From Theobroma cacao (Eukaryota; Streptophyta; Magnoliopsida; Malvales; Malvaceae), in NCBI RefSeq assembly GCF_000208745.1, contig NC_030856.1, positions 9,821,312 through 9,885,311 on the forward strand: a DNA stretch of 64,000 nt. Direction: 5' to 3'. The position numbers and the translations under genes were made by a program. Below are positions 10,730 to 22,260 of the stretch, one piece after another; positions within the stretch are counted from its first letter, which is position 1; each line of letters begins with the position of its first letter. The notes under the pieces were generated by a model, which was given only the letters and a program-made list of their open reading frames with translations, did not search any database and had not been told where the DNA came from.

Positions 10730-13527
10730 TTGTTGTTCATGGCTCAGATAGAGAGTGATACAACAACTAAGAACACTTGGCTGATAGACAATGGGTGCTC
10801 AAATCACTTTACAGGTAATGAAAGTTTATTTACTAAACTTGATAGAAACTATAAAGGTAAAGTAAATATAGGAAATGGAATTTACCTTAAGATACTTGTT
10901 ATTGGTATTGTAAGTGTAGATACTGTTGGTATCAAGTTCATAAACGATGGGCATTATGTACCTGATGTTGCTCAGAATTTCCTTAGAGTAGGCCAACTTG
11001 ATGATAATCATTATGCACTATTGTTTAAGGATAAACAATGCACTATTTTTTATCTTGCTGGTGTAGAACTGTTAACTATCAAAAGGAGAAACAAATGTTA
11101 CCCTATGAACTTGATGGAAGCTGAGTTGAATGCATACTATAGTGCAAATGACTTAGATGAGATCTAACGTAAGAGGTTGGGGCATGTTAACTATACTTCG
11201 ACGAGTAAAATGTCTTCTGGTAAGTTTGTAGAAGGACTCCTTACCATCACGAAACTTGATGAGTTGTGTGAAGTATGTCAATATGGTAAGCAAAGTAGGA
11301 AATCATTTCTAAAAGAAAGAGAGTCGAAGGCTTTTTAGAAACTTGTGCTTGCTCACATTGACATTTATGGTCTAATAAAAACACTATAATTGAATAATAA
11401 CAGGTATTACATCTTGATCATTGCTGACTTGACAAGATACTGCTGGACATTCTTTATAAAACAAAAATCAAAAGCTTTGCATAATTTTAGAAAATTCAAA
11501 GCCTTAGCAAGTAGTTAATACTACAAACTACCTATTGAACTTGACCTATACCAGATCTTTAGCCTTTAAATCACCTTATGAACTTTGGTACAAGCGTAAA
11601 CCATTAGTAAGTCATTTGAAAACCTTTAGTTGCATTTGCAATGCCAAAGTTCCTAATGAAACAAGGACCAAACTTGATCCTAAGTCAGTTATGACTATAC
11701 ATCTTGGTTATAGTGAGCATTCCAAAGGTTACAAACTTTATGAAATTGACTCCAAGAAGTTCTTCATAAGAAGGGATGTTAAATTTGATGAGGGGTACAA
11801 ATGGAATTAGAAAAGTAATGTAGTTGATGGTTCTGCAAACAGGGTTTATGTTAGTGACAATCTACTACAAATTGATGAAAATGAATCTACTGATATTGAA
11901 AATGAAAACTTAGTAGTTAAAGGCACCAGGACACTTCATGACATATACAATAGATGCAATGTTGTTGTTGCAGATCCGATCAACTATACTGATGCTAATG
12001 CAGATGCAAATTGGAAGGCTGCAATGGATGCTAAGATGAACATGATATTGAAGAATGGAACCTTTACTTTAGTTGACAAACTAAGCAACCAACATGTCAT
12101 TAGTGTTAAATGGATTTACAAGACCAAGTTAAATTTAGATGGCACTATCAACAAGTATATGGCCAGATTAATTGTGAAGGGATATGCACAGACTTATAGG
12201 ATTGATTGTTTAGAGACCTTTGTACCTATAGCAAAGCATGACATGATAAGATTACTTGTTGTTTTGTCAGTTAGGGAAAGCTAGAAGATATTTCATTTGG
12301 ATGTTAAGTTAGATTTTTTAAATGGAGTTTTGACAGAGGACATTTACATACAACAACTTGACGGATATGAAGTAAAGGGTTCTTAAAACAAAGTATGCAA
12401 ACTCATCAAAGCCTTATATGGTCTCAAACAGGCTCTAAGGGCTTAGTATGACAAGATTGATGAGGATTTTAGAAATCATGGGTTTAATAGAAGCTTGACT
12501 GAGCTTCCCTTATATGTTAAAAGCTCTAATGACTTAGCAATGTTGATTGTTGCTTTATATGTAGATGACCTATTGATTATTGGTCTTGATATTGAATATC
12601 TAGAGGAATTCAAGGCTCAGATGATGAAAGTATTTGAGATGATTGATCTTGGCTTAATGACATACTCTCTTGGAATGGAAGTTTAACAAAGTTCAGATTA
12701 GATTTTTATTCATTAGTCAAAATATGCAAAGGATTTCTAAAGAAGTTTAAAATGGAGTCTTTGCAAGCCTATGCATACTTCACTATCTACTGGAGATAAG
12801 CTTAGGAAAAGTGATGGTTCAATTAAGGCTAATGGTTCTGTCTACAAGAGAATGATTGGCTCTTTATTATATTTGTTTGCTACAAGACCAGATATAATGT
12901 TCTTCACTAGCTTACTATCAAGATTCATGGAGTCACCTACTAAAATGCACTTTAAAGCTGCTAAAAGAGTGTTGAGATATATCAAAGGCACTTTGAATTT
13001 TGGTCTCAGATATTACAAATCATAGAGTTGGGATCTTCAAGATTATTCTGATAGTGACTGGGCAGGGTCAATTGAAGATTCAAAGAGTATTGGAGGTTTT
13101 TGCTTCTCATTTTGGGAGTGGAGTTTTCTCCTGGAACTCAAAAAGGCAAGAAGTAGTAGCTCAATTATCAGTAGAGGTTGAATATGTAGCCATTGTTGCT
13201 GCTTCAAATCTCATTCAGTGGCTAAGGAAGATTTTGTCTGACTTGGGATCCAAACAAATGAAAAGTACAATTTTAAATATAGATAACAAGTTTGCCATTG
13301 CAATTGCAAAAAATCTTGTGCAACATGGTCGAACCAAGCACATTAAGGTTAAATACCATGCCTCAAGAGATGCTGTTAAAAAGAAGGAAGTTGAGTTGCA
13401 ATATTGTCCAACAAATGAGCAATTAGTTGATATCCTTGCTAAAGGATTAAATAAAGATAAGTTTGCATTTTGGAGATTGTGTTTAGGTGTTTTCCAGGCA
13501 AATGATTATGGGTGTATTGAAGAATGA
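10730..13527 (+). pseudogene. Copia A pol remnant (PR-IN-RT-RH)
   Basis: Polyprotein remnant in Copia order. Protease block with DNGCSNHFTG at about 10788. Integrase zinc finger around 11175-11330 (RLGHVNY...CEVCQYGKQ). Integrase core start near 11350-11510, then a jump to the post-core SPYELWYKRKP block at 11570. Reverse transcriptase from about 12080 (KWIYKTKLN) with catalytic YVDDLLI at 12558. RNase H from about 12860 (RPDIMF), with the KHIKVKYH block at about 13340, to 13527. There are numerous stops and frame changes. The integrase DNGGEF stretch is absent, so part of the catalytic core has been deleted. The stop codon lies inside the 3' LTR start. Confidence 0.85.
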
Positions 13528-13815
13528 TTATTAGCTTTGTTAAAACAAGAGAAACAAAGCTATGGCAGGAAATAACAAACATTTGAAACAGGAAGAAGAC
13601 TGCCAAAAGATGCAAAACTATGCCGTTTCAACTTCACTAAATTCAATTTAGTAAAATGCAGGCTTCAAATGTCGTTTAGTGTGCTTTGTATCTAAGCCTA
13701 GGCTGTACGTCAGTGCTGAGTGTTGTTTTAGCCTTTGGTGTCTTAAACGTTTTATCTTGTGTCGTTTTATTGTATGCACAAAAGATATGCTCTTGCTTTG
13801 TTTACCTTTTTGCTC
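13518..13815 (+). mobile_element. 3' LTR of Copia A, truncated
   Basis: Starts TGAAGAATGAT and matches the 5' LTR to about 13750, then with a ~58 bp deletion to about 13790, after which similarity fades. The 568-bp 5' LTR indicates that roughly half of this LTR has been lost. No target duplication could be paired with the 5' side. Confidence 0.75.
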
Positions 13816-14173
13816 TTGGCCTTAATTCGACTTCGATACGTGATTTTCATATAAAATATTATATATTTTGTGCATAATCCTAAAAATCTTTTATTTATTT
13901 TTATATGCATTCCAGAAATTCTTACTTCTTTGATATTACATACAAAATATGTAACTTTTTAAGATTTAAAAATGCACCATGCTATTTCTTTATAGAATAT
14001 TAAAGTTATAATTAGCGTTAAATTTTAATTCTTGGTACATTTTAAATGAATTATGATATTACTTTTACCTTTCATTTTTACTTTATATAAAAATTCTTCA
14101 AGGGGCAAAAAGAACATAACAAACAATTAGTCGCAAAAGCATCAACGGAACATAACTTCAATACTTCTCTATT
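13816..14173. other. AT-rich intergenic DNA upstream of gene 1
   Basis: No gene seen. It lies between the truncated Copia LTR and the conserved gene 1 promoter. Similarity to gene 2's upstream DNA begins only at about 14174. Confidence 0.5.
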
Positions 14174-14551
14174 TCTTGAAGATCTCTTGGTCACGAGGGT
14201 TGGTGAATATATAAAATATTTATTGTTACCATTCTAGATTGTGGTAGCTGAAGGTCTAATGCCTTGATTTTATACTGTTGTTCAATCTCTCGTAATGTTT
14301 GCATAAAAGATAATCAAAGGCAAAAGTTTTGCCTTCCCTTGTTCAAACGCCCTGCTTCTTGTCTTGCTGAAAAAATTTTAGATCAATTCCTCAACGTCAT
14401 CACCATGTAATTATTAATTAAGATCATCAGGAGATCTCAACCGTTTCCCTACTATTTATATTGCGCCCTTCTTATTTGGTATATTCACCCATCAGTTTTC
14501 ATTAAAGAAACCCTCTCTACATTCAACAAGCATAGCCTTTTCTACTCACAA
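14174..14551 (+). promoter_or_regulatory. Gene 1 proximal promoter and 5' UTR
   Basis: About 380 bp align closely with 25683-26061 ahead of gene 2, while more distal DNA does not. Shared elements: a TATA-like TATTTATA at 14453-14460, 99 bp before the ATG; an ACGTCA core (bZIP/TGA-type half site) at 14394-14399; and the 'tcaccatgtaattattaatt' segment just after it. Shared retention of these blocks suggests they matter for expression. The transcription factor is not identifiable from sequence alone. Confidence 0.65.
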
Positions 14552-15942
14552 ATGGCTCCTAGCTTTGATGATAGCAGCTCGCTTTTCAACTTTGTTGTCC
14601 GAGATGGAAATGGTGTCAAAGGAATGGTGGACTTAGGCTTATCGAAGGTGCCACAGGCTTACATGCAACCACCAAAAGAGCGAATAGACAAGCAAAACGC
14701 GAGCAAACATGAGCAGCCGCCGATTGATTTGTCGAGGCTAGATGGCCCTTACCATGATGAAGTGGCCAAGGAAATTGTTAGAGCAGCTGAGACTCTGGGC
14801 TTCTTCCAAGTTGTGAACCATGGAGTGCCTGTTGATCTACTAGAGTCCCTTAAGGATACCGCACATAAATTCTTCGGACTGCCCCCAGAAAGGAAGGCTG
14901 TTTATCGTACAGAAGTGAGTCCAACCTCCTTAGTGAAGTATGGGACCAGTTTTGTGCCAGAGAAAGAGAAAGCATTGGAGTGGAAAGACTATATCAGCAT
15001 GGCATACACCAATGACGCCGAAGTTCTCGAACATTGGCCCATAGAGTGCAGGTGATATATGCGTTGGGCTTTTGTTTTGTTTATTATTATTTTTTTCCAT
15101 TTTGCATTTATAAACCAACGTTAATTAAAGATTCATGGAAATAACATAGTTGACAAAAGCCAATCCACTCTTTTGTTTATACAATCAATTAATTGATTAT
15201 TTTACCCTCATTCTCCTTTCAGGGAAGTGGCAATTGAGTATTTGAAGACATCACTTGAGATGGTGAAGAAATTACTTCATGTTTTGATGCGAAACCTCGG
15301 AGTCGAACTAGATGACTCAAAAATTGATTCACTTATTGGGAGGAAGACTGTCCATATGAACTACTATCCCACATGTCCTAATCCTGAGCTTACAGTTGGT
15401 GTAGGACGTCATTCTGATATGGGCACTCTCACTGTCTTGTTACATGATGGGATAGGTGGTTTGTATGTAAATGTTCCAGAAGATGCAGATATTAGTAAGA
15501 AGGGAGAATGGGTAGAGATCCCTCCTATTCCTGGTGCTTTGGTCATCAATGTTGGCGATATGTTACAGGTTCATATCAAATTTTTGACTAAGAGTCCTTT
15601 TCTTTGAACGAAAAAATCATGCGGAAAAAAAATCAGAAAACAAAACCAAAATATAATATAGTTACCATGTTTTTAATTCAGTGAGTTTTTTGTTTACAGA
15701 TATTGAGCAATGGAAGGTATAAAAGCGCAGAACATAGAGTTCGTACAACAAGTGCAAAATCAAGGGTGTCAATACCAATATTTACAATTCCAAAACCAAC
15801 AGAAAAGATTGCACCGCTTCCTCAAGTGGTCGAGAAAGATGGAATTGCTCATTATAGAGAATTTCTGCTTGCAGATTGCATGAACAACTTTTTTGGAAAT
15901 CCACATGATGGTAAAAAGTCTCTTGATTTTGCAAGGATTTAA
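14552..15942 (+). CDS. S8H: Scopoletin 8-hydroxylase-like 2-oxoglutarate dioxygenase (gene 1)
   Basis: Cytosolic Fe(II)/2-oxoglutarate-dependent dioxygenase of the coumarin branch of phenylpropanoid metabolism. Three exons, 14552-15051, 15223-15568 and 15700-15942, join in frame (codon split AG|G at the first junction, phase 0 at the second), all introns GT-AG, giving 362 aa, the usual family length. The N-terminal domain starts near residue 57 and includes FFQVVNHG (84-91). The catalytic jelly-roll has NYYPTCPNP (213-221), iron ligands H230, D232 and H294, and the 2-oxoglutarate-binding R304/S306 (RVS). The N-terminal [13 protein letters not shown] and C-terminal [10 protein letters not shown] favour scopoletin 8-hydroxylase (fraxetin synthesis, linked to iron acquisition) over feruloyl-CoA 6'-hydroxylase; that choice is by memory of family features. 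The ATG is the first one 99 bp after a TATA box. No disabling change was seen. Confidence 0.8.
15052..15222 (+). other. Gene 1 intron 1
   Basis: 171 bp, starts GTGATA and ends TTTCAG. The corresponding intron of gene 2 is only 75 bp (26562-26636), and apart from the splice sites the two show little similarity. Confidence 0.85.
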
Positions 15943-16160
15943 TTCAGCTTGATGCAAGAATTATATGTGCCTAAACGTAATCTTAATTTTAGTTTGCCTT
16001 TCGGTGGGTCTTGGATATTGCATCCTATGCTGGATTTTGAAACAAACGAAAAATAATGTACACACTCTCGCATCTCCATCAGAAGTTGGATTGTAGATAG
16101 AGTGTAAAATTATGTTCCTCTTTAATTAACGAAGCTTTAAATCTACAATTCAATTTCGGA
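15943..16160 (+). repeat. Gene 1 3' UTR/flank shared with the pseudogene at 39.5 kb
   Basis: From the stop codon, about 200 bp align with 39539-39740 (shared 'tgcctaaa.gtaatctt', 'tgcacacact..cgcatctccatc'-type blocks). Gene 2's 3' flank is different. No polyadenylation signal is certain; AATAA-like strings occur near 16053. Confidence 0.65.
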
Positions 16161-16455
16161 CATCAAACTAACCATTAATCTCAACCCTCAGCATATATCA
16201 AGACTTTTGAATTAAAGGTAGAATGCTTCAAAAATGATATTATACTATTAAAGGTAGACATAATACTACAGAACGTTCAATATATGTTTATTGTAGTATT
16301 AAAATACAATATTTCTTTTGTAGGCATGACAAGAAGAATAAAGGTTTTTCATGCCATTCTTGTTTGAATTAGTCCACAGAATTTGAGATGTTAACAATCA
16401 CAAGACTGGAACGATTTAAGAAGGTGCTTTTCAACAAAATCCCACAAGAATTTGG
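16161..16455. other. Intergenic, no gene seen
   Basis: AT-rich, no coding sequence or recognisable element before the solo LTR. Confidence 0.4.
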
Positions 16456-16894
16456 GCTCCTATCGTAACGTGCGGGTCCGGGAACCCGATCGCTAGACGT
16501 GGAGGGATTGGGAGTTGCCACCAATCTTTTTTTTCTAGGTGTGATTGGCCACCTTATTTTGTTCTACTCGACAAAATCTTAAATTAATTTTAGATCTGTA
16601 GAAAGAACGATAAACTGGTCTACGTATCTTTTAGAGTTGTGTTCGGGAGTACGGTTACGCACAGGGAAGGGTTAGCACCACCGTGACGTCAATTCCACAA
16701 ACGGTACCATTTAATCATATATTATCCTAACCCATTAGTTTTATTCTTATGTTTCCTTAATTGTTATTTATTTAATTTGTCTTTTATTCCATTAATCAAG
16801 TAAAAATATTTTATGGGTTTGGCGCATACATGATGCAATCGTGAAATGTATGGCATAAAATCAAGATAATGCCAAATGAAAACCTTTTATTGAG

Positions 16895-17700
16895 CGTACT
16901 TTCCGAATCCGCCCATCATACTGGTGAGATCCGAGAGTATTCTCTCACCTAGAGAAATACCTTAGAAACTCGCCTTCGCAAGCTTACAAGGTAAATCCCA
17001 TCATTGGGATAATCGTTTGCGAGTAAAAAAAAAACAGTGTTTTCATAAATGCAAATCCTAATGTGGACAAAAGCTTTTTATCAAAGATATCTCTCCGAAC
17101 CCTCCCATCGTACTGGTGGGATTCGGGGATACCTTTTCACCTAGGGAATTTACCGAAAAAACTCGCCTTCGCAAGCTTTTTCGAAAAGTCCCATCCTCGG
17201 GATTCTACCCGTATACAGAATATGTTTATATGCTAAGACATTTAACAATGTAACAATGATACGCGACATACTCGTAAATTCGATGTTCGTTTCTTATTTA
17301 ATACTTTTCTTTGAGCTTACTTATCATGAACAAAATATTTCACATTTATTTATTGTTTTTATACAACCATTTCTATACTTTGTTTATTTATATTTAAATC
17401 GCGTATTTTGACTATACATAGTTATTATTATTTATACATACATATTTTATTCATTTTTTATTATTATGATTAACAATTTTATTGTTATCATTGATTTCTC
17501 ATTTTTTATATATTTTTATTAATTGGTGATTAAGTATATATAATTCTCATTTATTTAAAATTGGAAACATTATAATTCTGAATTAGGACCCTCCCATTGT
17601 ACTGGTGGAGTCCTAATCGAAATTCCTAACCTAAGGAAATTCTTTCGGAATTACGACTTCTCGCGTTCCATACAAATATCCCATCATCGGTATATTATAC
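16895..17700. repeat. Three diverged ~120-bp repeats inside the solo LTR
   Basis: Units near 16900-17010, 17090-17205 and 17577-17695 share the order: CCCATCATACTGGTG-like, CACCTAGGGAAAT-like, ACTCGCCTTCGCAAGC-like, CCCATCATCGGGAT-like. Within a unit, the halves contain short complementary segments around the 'cccat..gg' blocks. Confidence 0.7.
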
Positions 17701-18704
17701 TCGTAATTAATACCATGATATTTTTAGGAGTTAATTTTTTAATATTGATTCTCATACCTGTTTTATCATTTTAATGCTTAATCTAGTAATTTCCAATTTC
17801 TTAATTTAATCTTTAGCCTACCATTTATTTCATTCATTCATATTATCACTTTATTATTTTTATTTTGGTTACATTTGTTCTCTGAATCTATCACCTCGAA
17901 CATACTTTATTTAGCAATATACTTTTGTTTTACATATATGCTTCATTTATTTAAGTTTAAATATTCTTTTCATTCTTAAACATTTTTATTCTTATGTGTA
18001 CAAATATATATATTTCTTTATATTTATATTGGTATTTTATTTAATGTTTATGTAGTTTAAAATTTTAAGTTAAAATTATTAAATCCTAACCATACTTGTT
18101 TGAACATTGATCCTAAGAACACAACCCAATAAACCAACCCAAATCCCTCAACAGATTTGAAGAAAATAATAAAGAGCTTACCTTTGTGGGTAAGGTGGAC
18201 CCAGGTTGTCAGCCCAACCCGCGACCCTTTCCCAGAGCTCTGTTCGGCCCTTTTTGGCTCCAACACTCCACCAGCAAAACGGCGCCGTTTAGGGGGGTTA
18301 AAAAGGATTTGTTTGTGAGCTTCAAAACGACGTAGTTTTGAGCTCTCCAAGCCTAGCTATAAAACCCCTTTTTTTCCTTCTTATTTCATTTCCCTTCACC
18401 ATTTTCTCTTTCTACCAACCACACTCTCTCCCTTCTCTCTACCAAGCTGCCGACCAGTGGAGCTTCTTACCATCGGCGTTGACGGGACCCCAAATGACCG
18501 AATCTCTCCCTTCTCTCTACCAAGCCACCGGCTTGATCTTCCCTTTTAAGCCAATCGGCTCTCTCCCTCTCTCTATATACCGCCGGCGACGGGACCCAAT
18601 GACCAGATCTCTTTCACTCTCCCTAGCGGACAGTCTTTCTTTCCCTTGAGCCGGCAGCCACATGAGCCACAGCTCTCACTTTCTTCCCCATCGGCGATTC
18701 AGAT

Positions 18705-18860
18705 CTAAGGAGCTCGAATCTCTCTCTCTCTCTTCCTCCCTAGTCGGCGGCGCAACCCAAAGGACCCAAATTTCTCTCTCTCTTCCTCCCCAATCAGCGA
18801 TGCAACCTAGAGGACCCGAATTTCTCTCTCTCTCTTCCTCCCCAACCGGCGGGTTCAGAT
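18705..18860. repeat. CT-rich tandem repeat, about 2.5 copies of ~60 bp
   Basis: Repeated 'tctctctctcttcctccc' followed by a GC-rich 'gcggcgcaaccca'-type spacer and 'aggaccc.aattt'. It explains the spurious serine/leucine-rich ORF here. Confidence 0.8.
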
Positions 18861-19110
18861 ATAAAGAACCCAAAGAAAATCAACCAAAAATCCCCCCCAA
18901 AAGGAAACCCAACCGTTCTCCCTCTCTCACTGTGCACATTTTTTTGGGTATCTCCTTTTTTGATTTTTTTGGATTGTGGTTTTATGCTGCTAGAGAACTA
19001 AGAATTCTTTCGATTTGTGGGTTATTGTGGTTGCTAGAAAACTAGGATTTTTTTGTTTACAAGTTTTTGGCTCCCCCACTCCATTGGTTTGAAACCCCCA
19101 TTTAAGAAAC

Positions 19111-19138
19111 TGGATTGTCCAAAAATTTGGACAATCCA
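19111..19138. repeat. Perfect inverted repeat, 13-bp stem, 2-nt loop
   Basis: TGGATTGTCCAAA, then AA, then the exact reverse complement TTTGGACAATCCA. It lies in the solo LTR, close to its minus-strand 5' end. Confidence 0.95.
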
Positions 19139-19141
19139 AAG

Positions 19142-19173
19142 GTGAAATCATGCTCTTCTGAGCATGATTTCAC
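19142..19173. repeat. Perfect inverted repeat, 14-bp stem, 4-nt loop
   Basis: GTGAAATCATGCTC, loop TTCT, then the exact reverse complement. It begins only 3 bases after the preceding hairpin, making a double-hairpin structure. Confidence 0.95.
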
Positions 19174-19411
19174 ATGTCTCTGGCAAACAGGAAGGGTTGG
19201 TAGCCGGAGGTGACCAGTCCTCTCCAAATCCGACTACCTTTCAAGGGCATTAATGCCTTGTAATGATGGACTGGAGAAGGGGCTGAGCACACGTTCAGTC
19301 TCTTCCTGTTCATTCATCATTTTTTTATTTATTTTTTATTAATTTTTTTATTTTTTGGCTCTTTTTTTTAAATTATATTTTATTTTTTTTGAAATAGGTG
19401 TCTACAGCTCC

Positions 19412-20831
19412 CACCTTCTTTTCCATTTAAGAATATTTCTCCGTCTTTGAGACAACCTTAATTTCTTCTTGTTTATGGAATATTGAAAAGCTCTTGGTGA
19501 TAAAGACATATGGTGTTGTCCAATCAACACAATGTGTTTCCGTTGAATTCATAGAATTCATAATTTGCATATGCTATTATTTCCTTTGTTCTCATTTTAC
19601 CGGTTGATGACTTCTACTTAAAACCCTACCGGTCTTCTCTATGTCTTTAAATTTTCAAGATTATTTTCACAATAAACTTGTCAAGAAAATAGAATGTTGA
19701 AAACCTAAGCTTCTTTCACTTTCACATAAAGCCTGATTAGTTTCATCTGAAAGCGTTTTATGAATCTATTTTCAGGGAAGAAGCAAAGATTTTCAAGCTA
19801 TGATAATTATCTTGTGGATGGTACATTTAACATGAGAATACTTCTATAAATAGTACTTTACTCAGTCCCCTTGGTGAGAATTTACTTGATCTCTTACCTT
19901 TTTTATTTTATTTTTTACGTAGGTCAAGTCATTATGTTAAAACAAATGCAAATACTTAAATAGGTTGACCAAGGATTGAGGAATTATATGTTTCCTTTTA
20001 CAAGATTTGTAAACCAGTAAATAATAAGATCCTTTTGACTAGGGAATGCTAATAATAAATTCAGGCAATACCATTTGTCTGGAGTCCAAAATAGTCAGTG
20101 ATGACAATTCTTTATCAATCCCTGGGCGACTCTAGTAGCTCATAACGCATTTCCTGGTTAATCTACATCATCGAACAGGACCAAGAATACAATTTCATTG
20201 ACCACTAATTGGTCATGGACAGCCTTGAAGAAATCAATTGGTTGATTAATCCACCAAACTTGCAACATGTGAATCAACGAAATTAGGCATTTGACACAAA
20301 TATCCTAATTTGGTATCATTTTTATCAGTTTGGAACTTGACTTCTCTCAATAGTTATGACCGTTGCTTAGTGTTAGGTAGATGTGGCGGATGGAAGGAGT
20401 GAATGTAAAATAATAATTGCTTCAATTCTTTATTCTACCAATCTCATTTTATGACAGCTTGAGTAATTCTACCCTTCTAAGTGAAAAAATAACATGTAAA
20501 ATTATAAAGGTGACATATTGCTTGCCACATTATCCTGAATTTTATTGAAGACAATAAATGCTACATACTCTTTTGTACCCCACACAAAAAAAAAAAAAAC
20601 ACTCTACACGCTCTCTGTCCTAGTCCTGAAATTAAGTACAAATCAAACAAATATAAATGGTGAACCTCACCTACAAATAAGATAATTGAATAACTACACT
20701 CAGTTGTCATAATTTTATTGACACACAAAAACTGATGCTAACATCATTAGGGTAAGTAAATAGGTACTAAAATGATCGATACCACACAAAATTAAATACA
20801 ATGGAATCTTTCTTCATCAAGTGGAATCAAC
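19412..20831. other. Intergenic, no gene seen
   Basis: About 1.4 kb without a supportable gene. The right part (from about 20400) should be the 3' flank of the inverted dioxygenase relic, read on the minus strand. An A-run near 20585-20599 may mark a small insertion. Confidence 0.4.
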
Positions 20832-21005
20832 TAGTGCAAAATCAAAGAGACTTTTTGCCATCGTCTGCATTTCCAAAAAAGCTGTTCATGTAATCTGAAA
20901 ACACAAACTCTCTATAACGAGCCGCGCCGTCCTTCTCTACGACTTGAGCCAATGGTGCAATCTTTTCTGTTGCTTTTGGGCTCGTAAATAAGGATTCGAA
21001 CCCTC
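20832..21005 (-). pseudogene. Orphan exon 3 of a dioxygenase paralog (inverted)
   Basis: The minus strand encodes FTSPKATEKIAPLAQVVEK and then a YREF..SDYMNSFFGNADDGKKSL block. It is colinear with residues 310-357 of gene 1 but clearly more diverged than gene 2. An extra T after KKSL shifts the frame just before the expected DFA-I ending. The catalytic histidine and arginine part of exon 3 and exons 1-2 are absent. At the left end the sequence continues into a 3' flank; at the right end it abuts a plus-strand Copia fragment within about 20 bases. It is a relic of a fourth, older family member in opposite orientation. Confidence 0.75.
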
Positions 21006-21009
21006 CTCT

Positions 21010-21742
21010 TGCTACTGATTGCAAATTAAGTAAGGCTGATGGAGCTCCTGAGGCTGCAACTTCTAACTACAGAAGTATTATTGGTAGTTTATTATATTTA
21101 ACTGCTTTAAGATATGATTTGATGTATCTAGCTAGTCTACTATCCAGGTTTATGTAGAAACCATCCCAGATTCATTTTTCTATTGCTAAGAGAGTCTTAA
21201 GATACATTAAAGGAATAGTCAATTATGGTATGAAGTTTGAAAAGGTGGTTAGTAGAGATTTGATTGGCTATTGTGATAGTGATTGGGCTGGAAGCTTAGA
21301 TGATTCAAGGAGTACTGAAGGTTACTACTTCTCCTTTGGCAGTGCAATCTTCTCTTGGAGCTCTAAGAAATAGGAAGTGGCTGCTCAATCTTTAACTGAA
21401 ACAGAGTATATCTGACCTGTAGCTGCTGCAAACCAAGCTATATGGGTCAGGAAGATTTTAGAAGATTTGGGTTTTCAGTAGAAGACAAGAACTTCATTAA
21501 TGATTGATAACCAATCTACTATTTCCATTGTTAAAAATCTTGTTTATCATGGAAGGACAAAGCACATTAAGGTGAAATTTCATTTTATTAGAGATGCAGT
21601 AAAAGATGATAAAATTGCTATTGCCCACTGTGGAACTAATGATCAGGTAGCTGATGTTTTCACTAAGTGTCTGAATAACGTAAAGTTTCTTGCACTAAGA
21701 GCTTTACTGGGAGTCTGCAAAATGAACAGCAAGGAGGTGGGT
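21010..21742 (+). pseudogene. Copia B pol 3' end (RT tail and RNase H)
   Basis: The frame from about 21021 gives SNYRSIIGSLLYLTALRYDLMYL at the RT/RNase H junction. RVLRYIKGIVNYG, then YCDSDWAG with a catalytic Asp (about 21270), then HGRTKHIKVKFHFIRD, close the domain by about 21745. At least four in-frame stops are present. The rest of the element (5' LTR, gag, integrase) is absent, so it is a 5'-truncated or recombined copy. A purine tract AAGGAGGTGGGT at 21731-21742 is a likely polypurine tract. Confidence 0.8.
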
Positions 21743-22217
21743 TGAGATTTGGTGCTCTATTTTGCAGTAGCATAGGTTAAGATTAGCAGGAAGTTCAAAT
21801 GGAAGAAGATTTTAACTGCCGTTTTATTCCTTTGCTTATGTCGTTTTGGTGTCTTTAGTTGTTTGACTTTTACTTGTCCTTTGACTATTTGCTGTGGTTA
21901 TTTCCTTGTCCCAAATGTGAGAACTCGGGTTTTATTGTATTTCTCCCAAAACTACATCGTTTGGGTAGTTGGGGGAATGTCTAGTGTTAGGGAATATCTC
22001 ACCATTCCCTGAGCACGTAGACGTTGGAATGTCAAGTGGTGATTTAGCCGGTTGGTTCCTTTCAGCTTTGTTTCTCTTACTTCCGTCATGTATATATGGT
22101 TGGTTATTGAGTATATGAATTGTGAGCACACCGTTTGGTGAAAAATCTAAGTTTTCTTTTTCATTTTTTCTCTGATTTTCTTTCATCCCTGTTCTTCGTA
22201 CTTCCAGTTATTCAACA
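21743..22217 (+). mobile_element. 3' LTR of Copia B
   Basis: Begins TGAGATTTGG after a polypurine tract and ends ...TATTCAACA (TG...CA). It is 475 bp and contains a TATATATGG promoter-like site near 22090-22100. No partner LTR exists in the window. The minus-strand ORF 21932-22186 is a shadow. Confidence 0.65.
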
Positions 22218-22260
22218 AACACTAAAATATGCCTTGCTCGTAAGCATCCTAAACCTACAA

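Larger units (their letters stand above)
16456..19411 (-). mobile_element. Solo LTR of a Tat/Ogre-type Gypsy element with GCTCC target duplication
   Basis: The element spans 16461-19406 (2,946 bp) and is flanked by GCTCC at 16456-16460 and 19407-19411. On the minus strand it starts TGTAGACACC and ends with a GTTGCCACC...GGTTCCCGGACCCGCACGTTACGATA region, the kind of ending I associate with Tat/Ogre LTRs. No internal coding region or second LTR is present, so it is a solo LTR left by unequal recombination. ORFs inside it (18057-18350 minus, 18338-18649 and 18662-19045 plus) show no protein family and lie in C/T-rich repeats. Confidence 0.75.

Noticed and set aside
18338..19045. Two plus-strand ORFs rich in Ser/Leu/Pro
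   Set aside because: They lie in the CT-rich tandem repeats of the solo LTR, have no recognisable domain, and the repeat explains the open frame.
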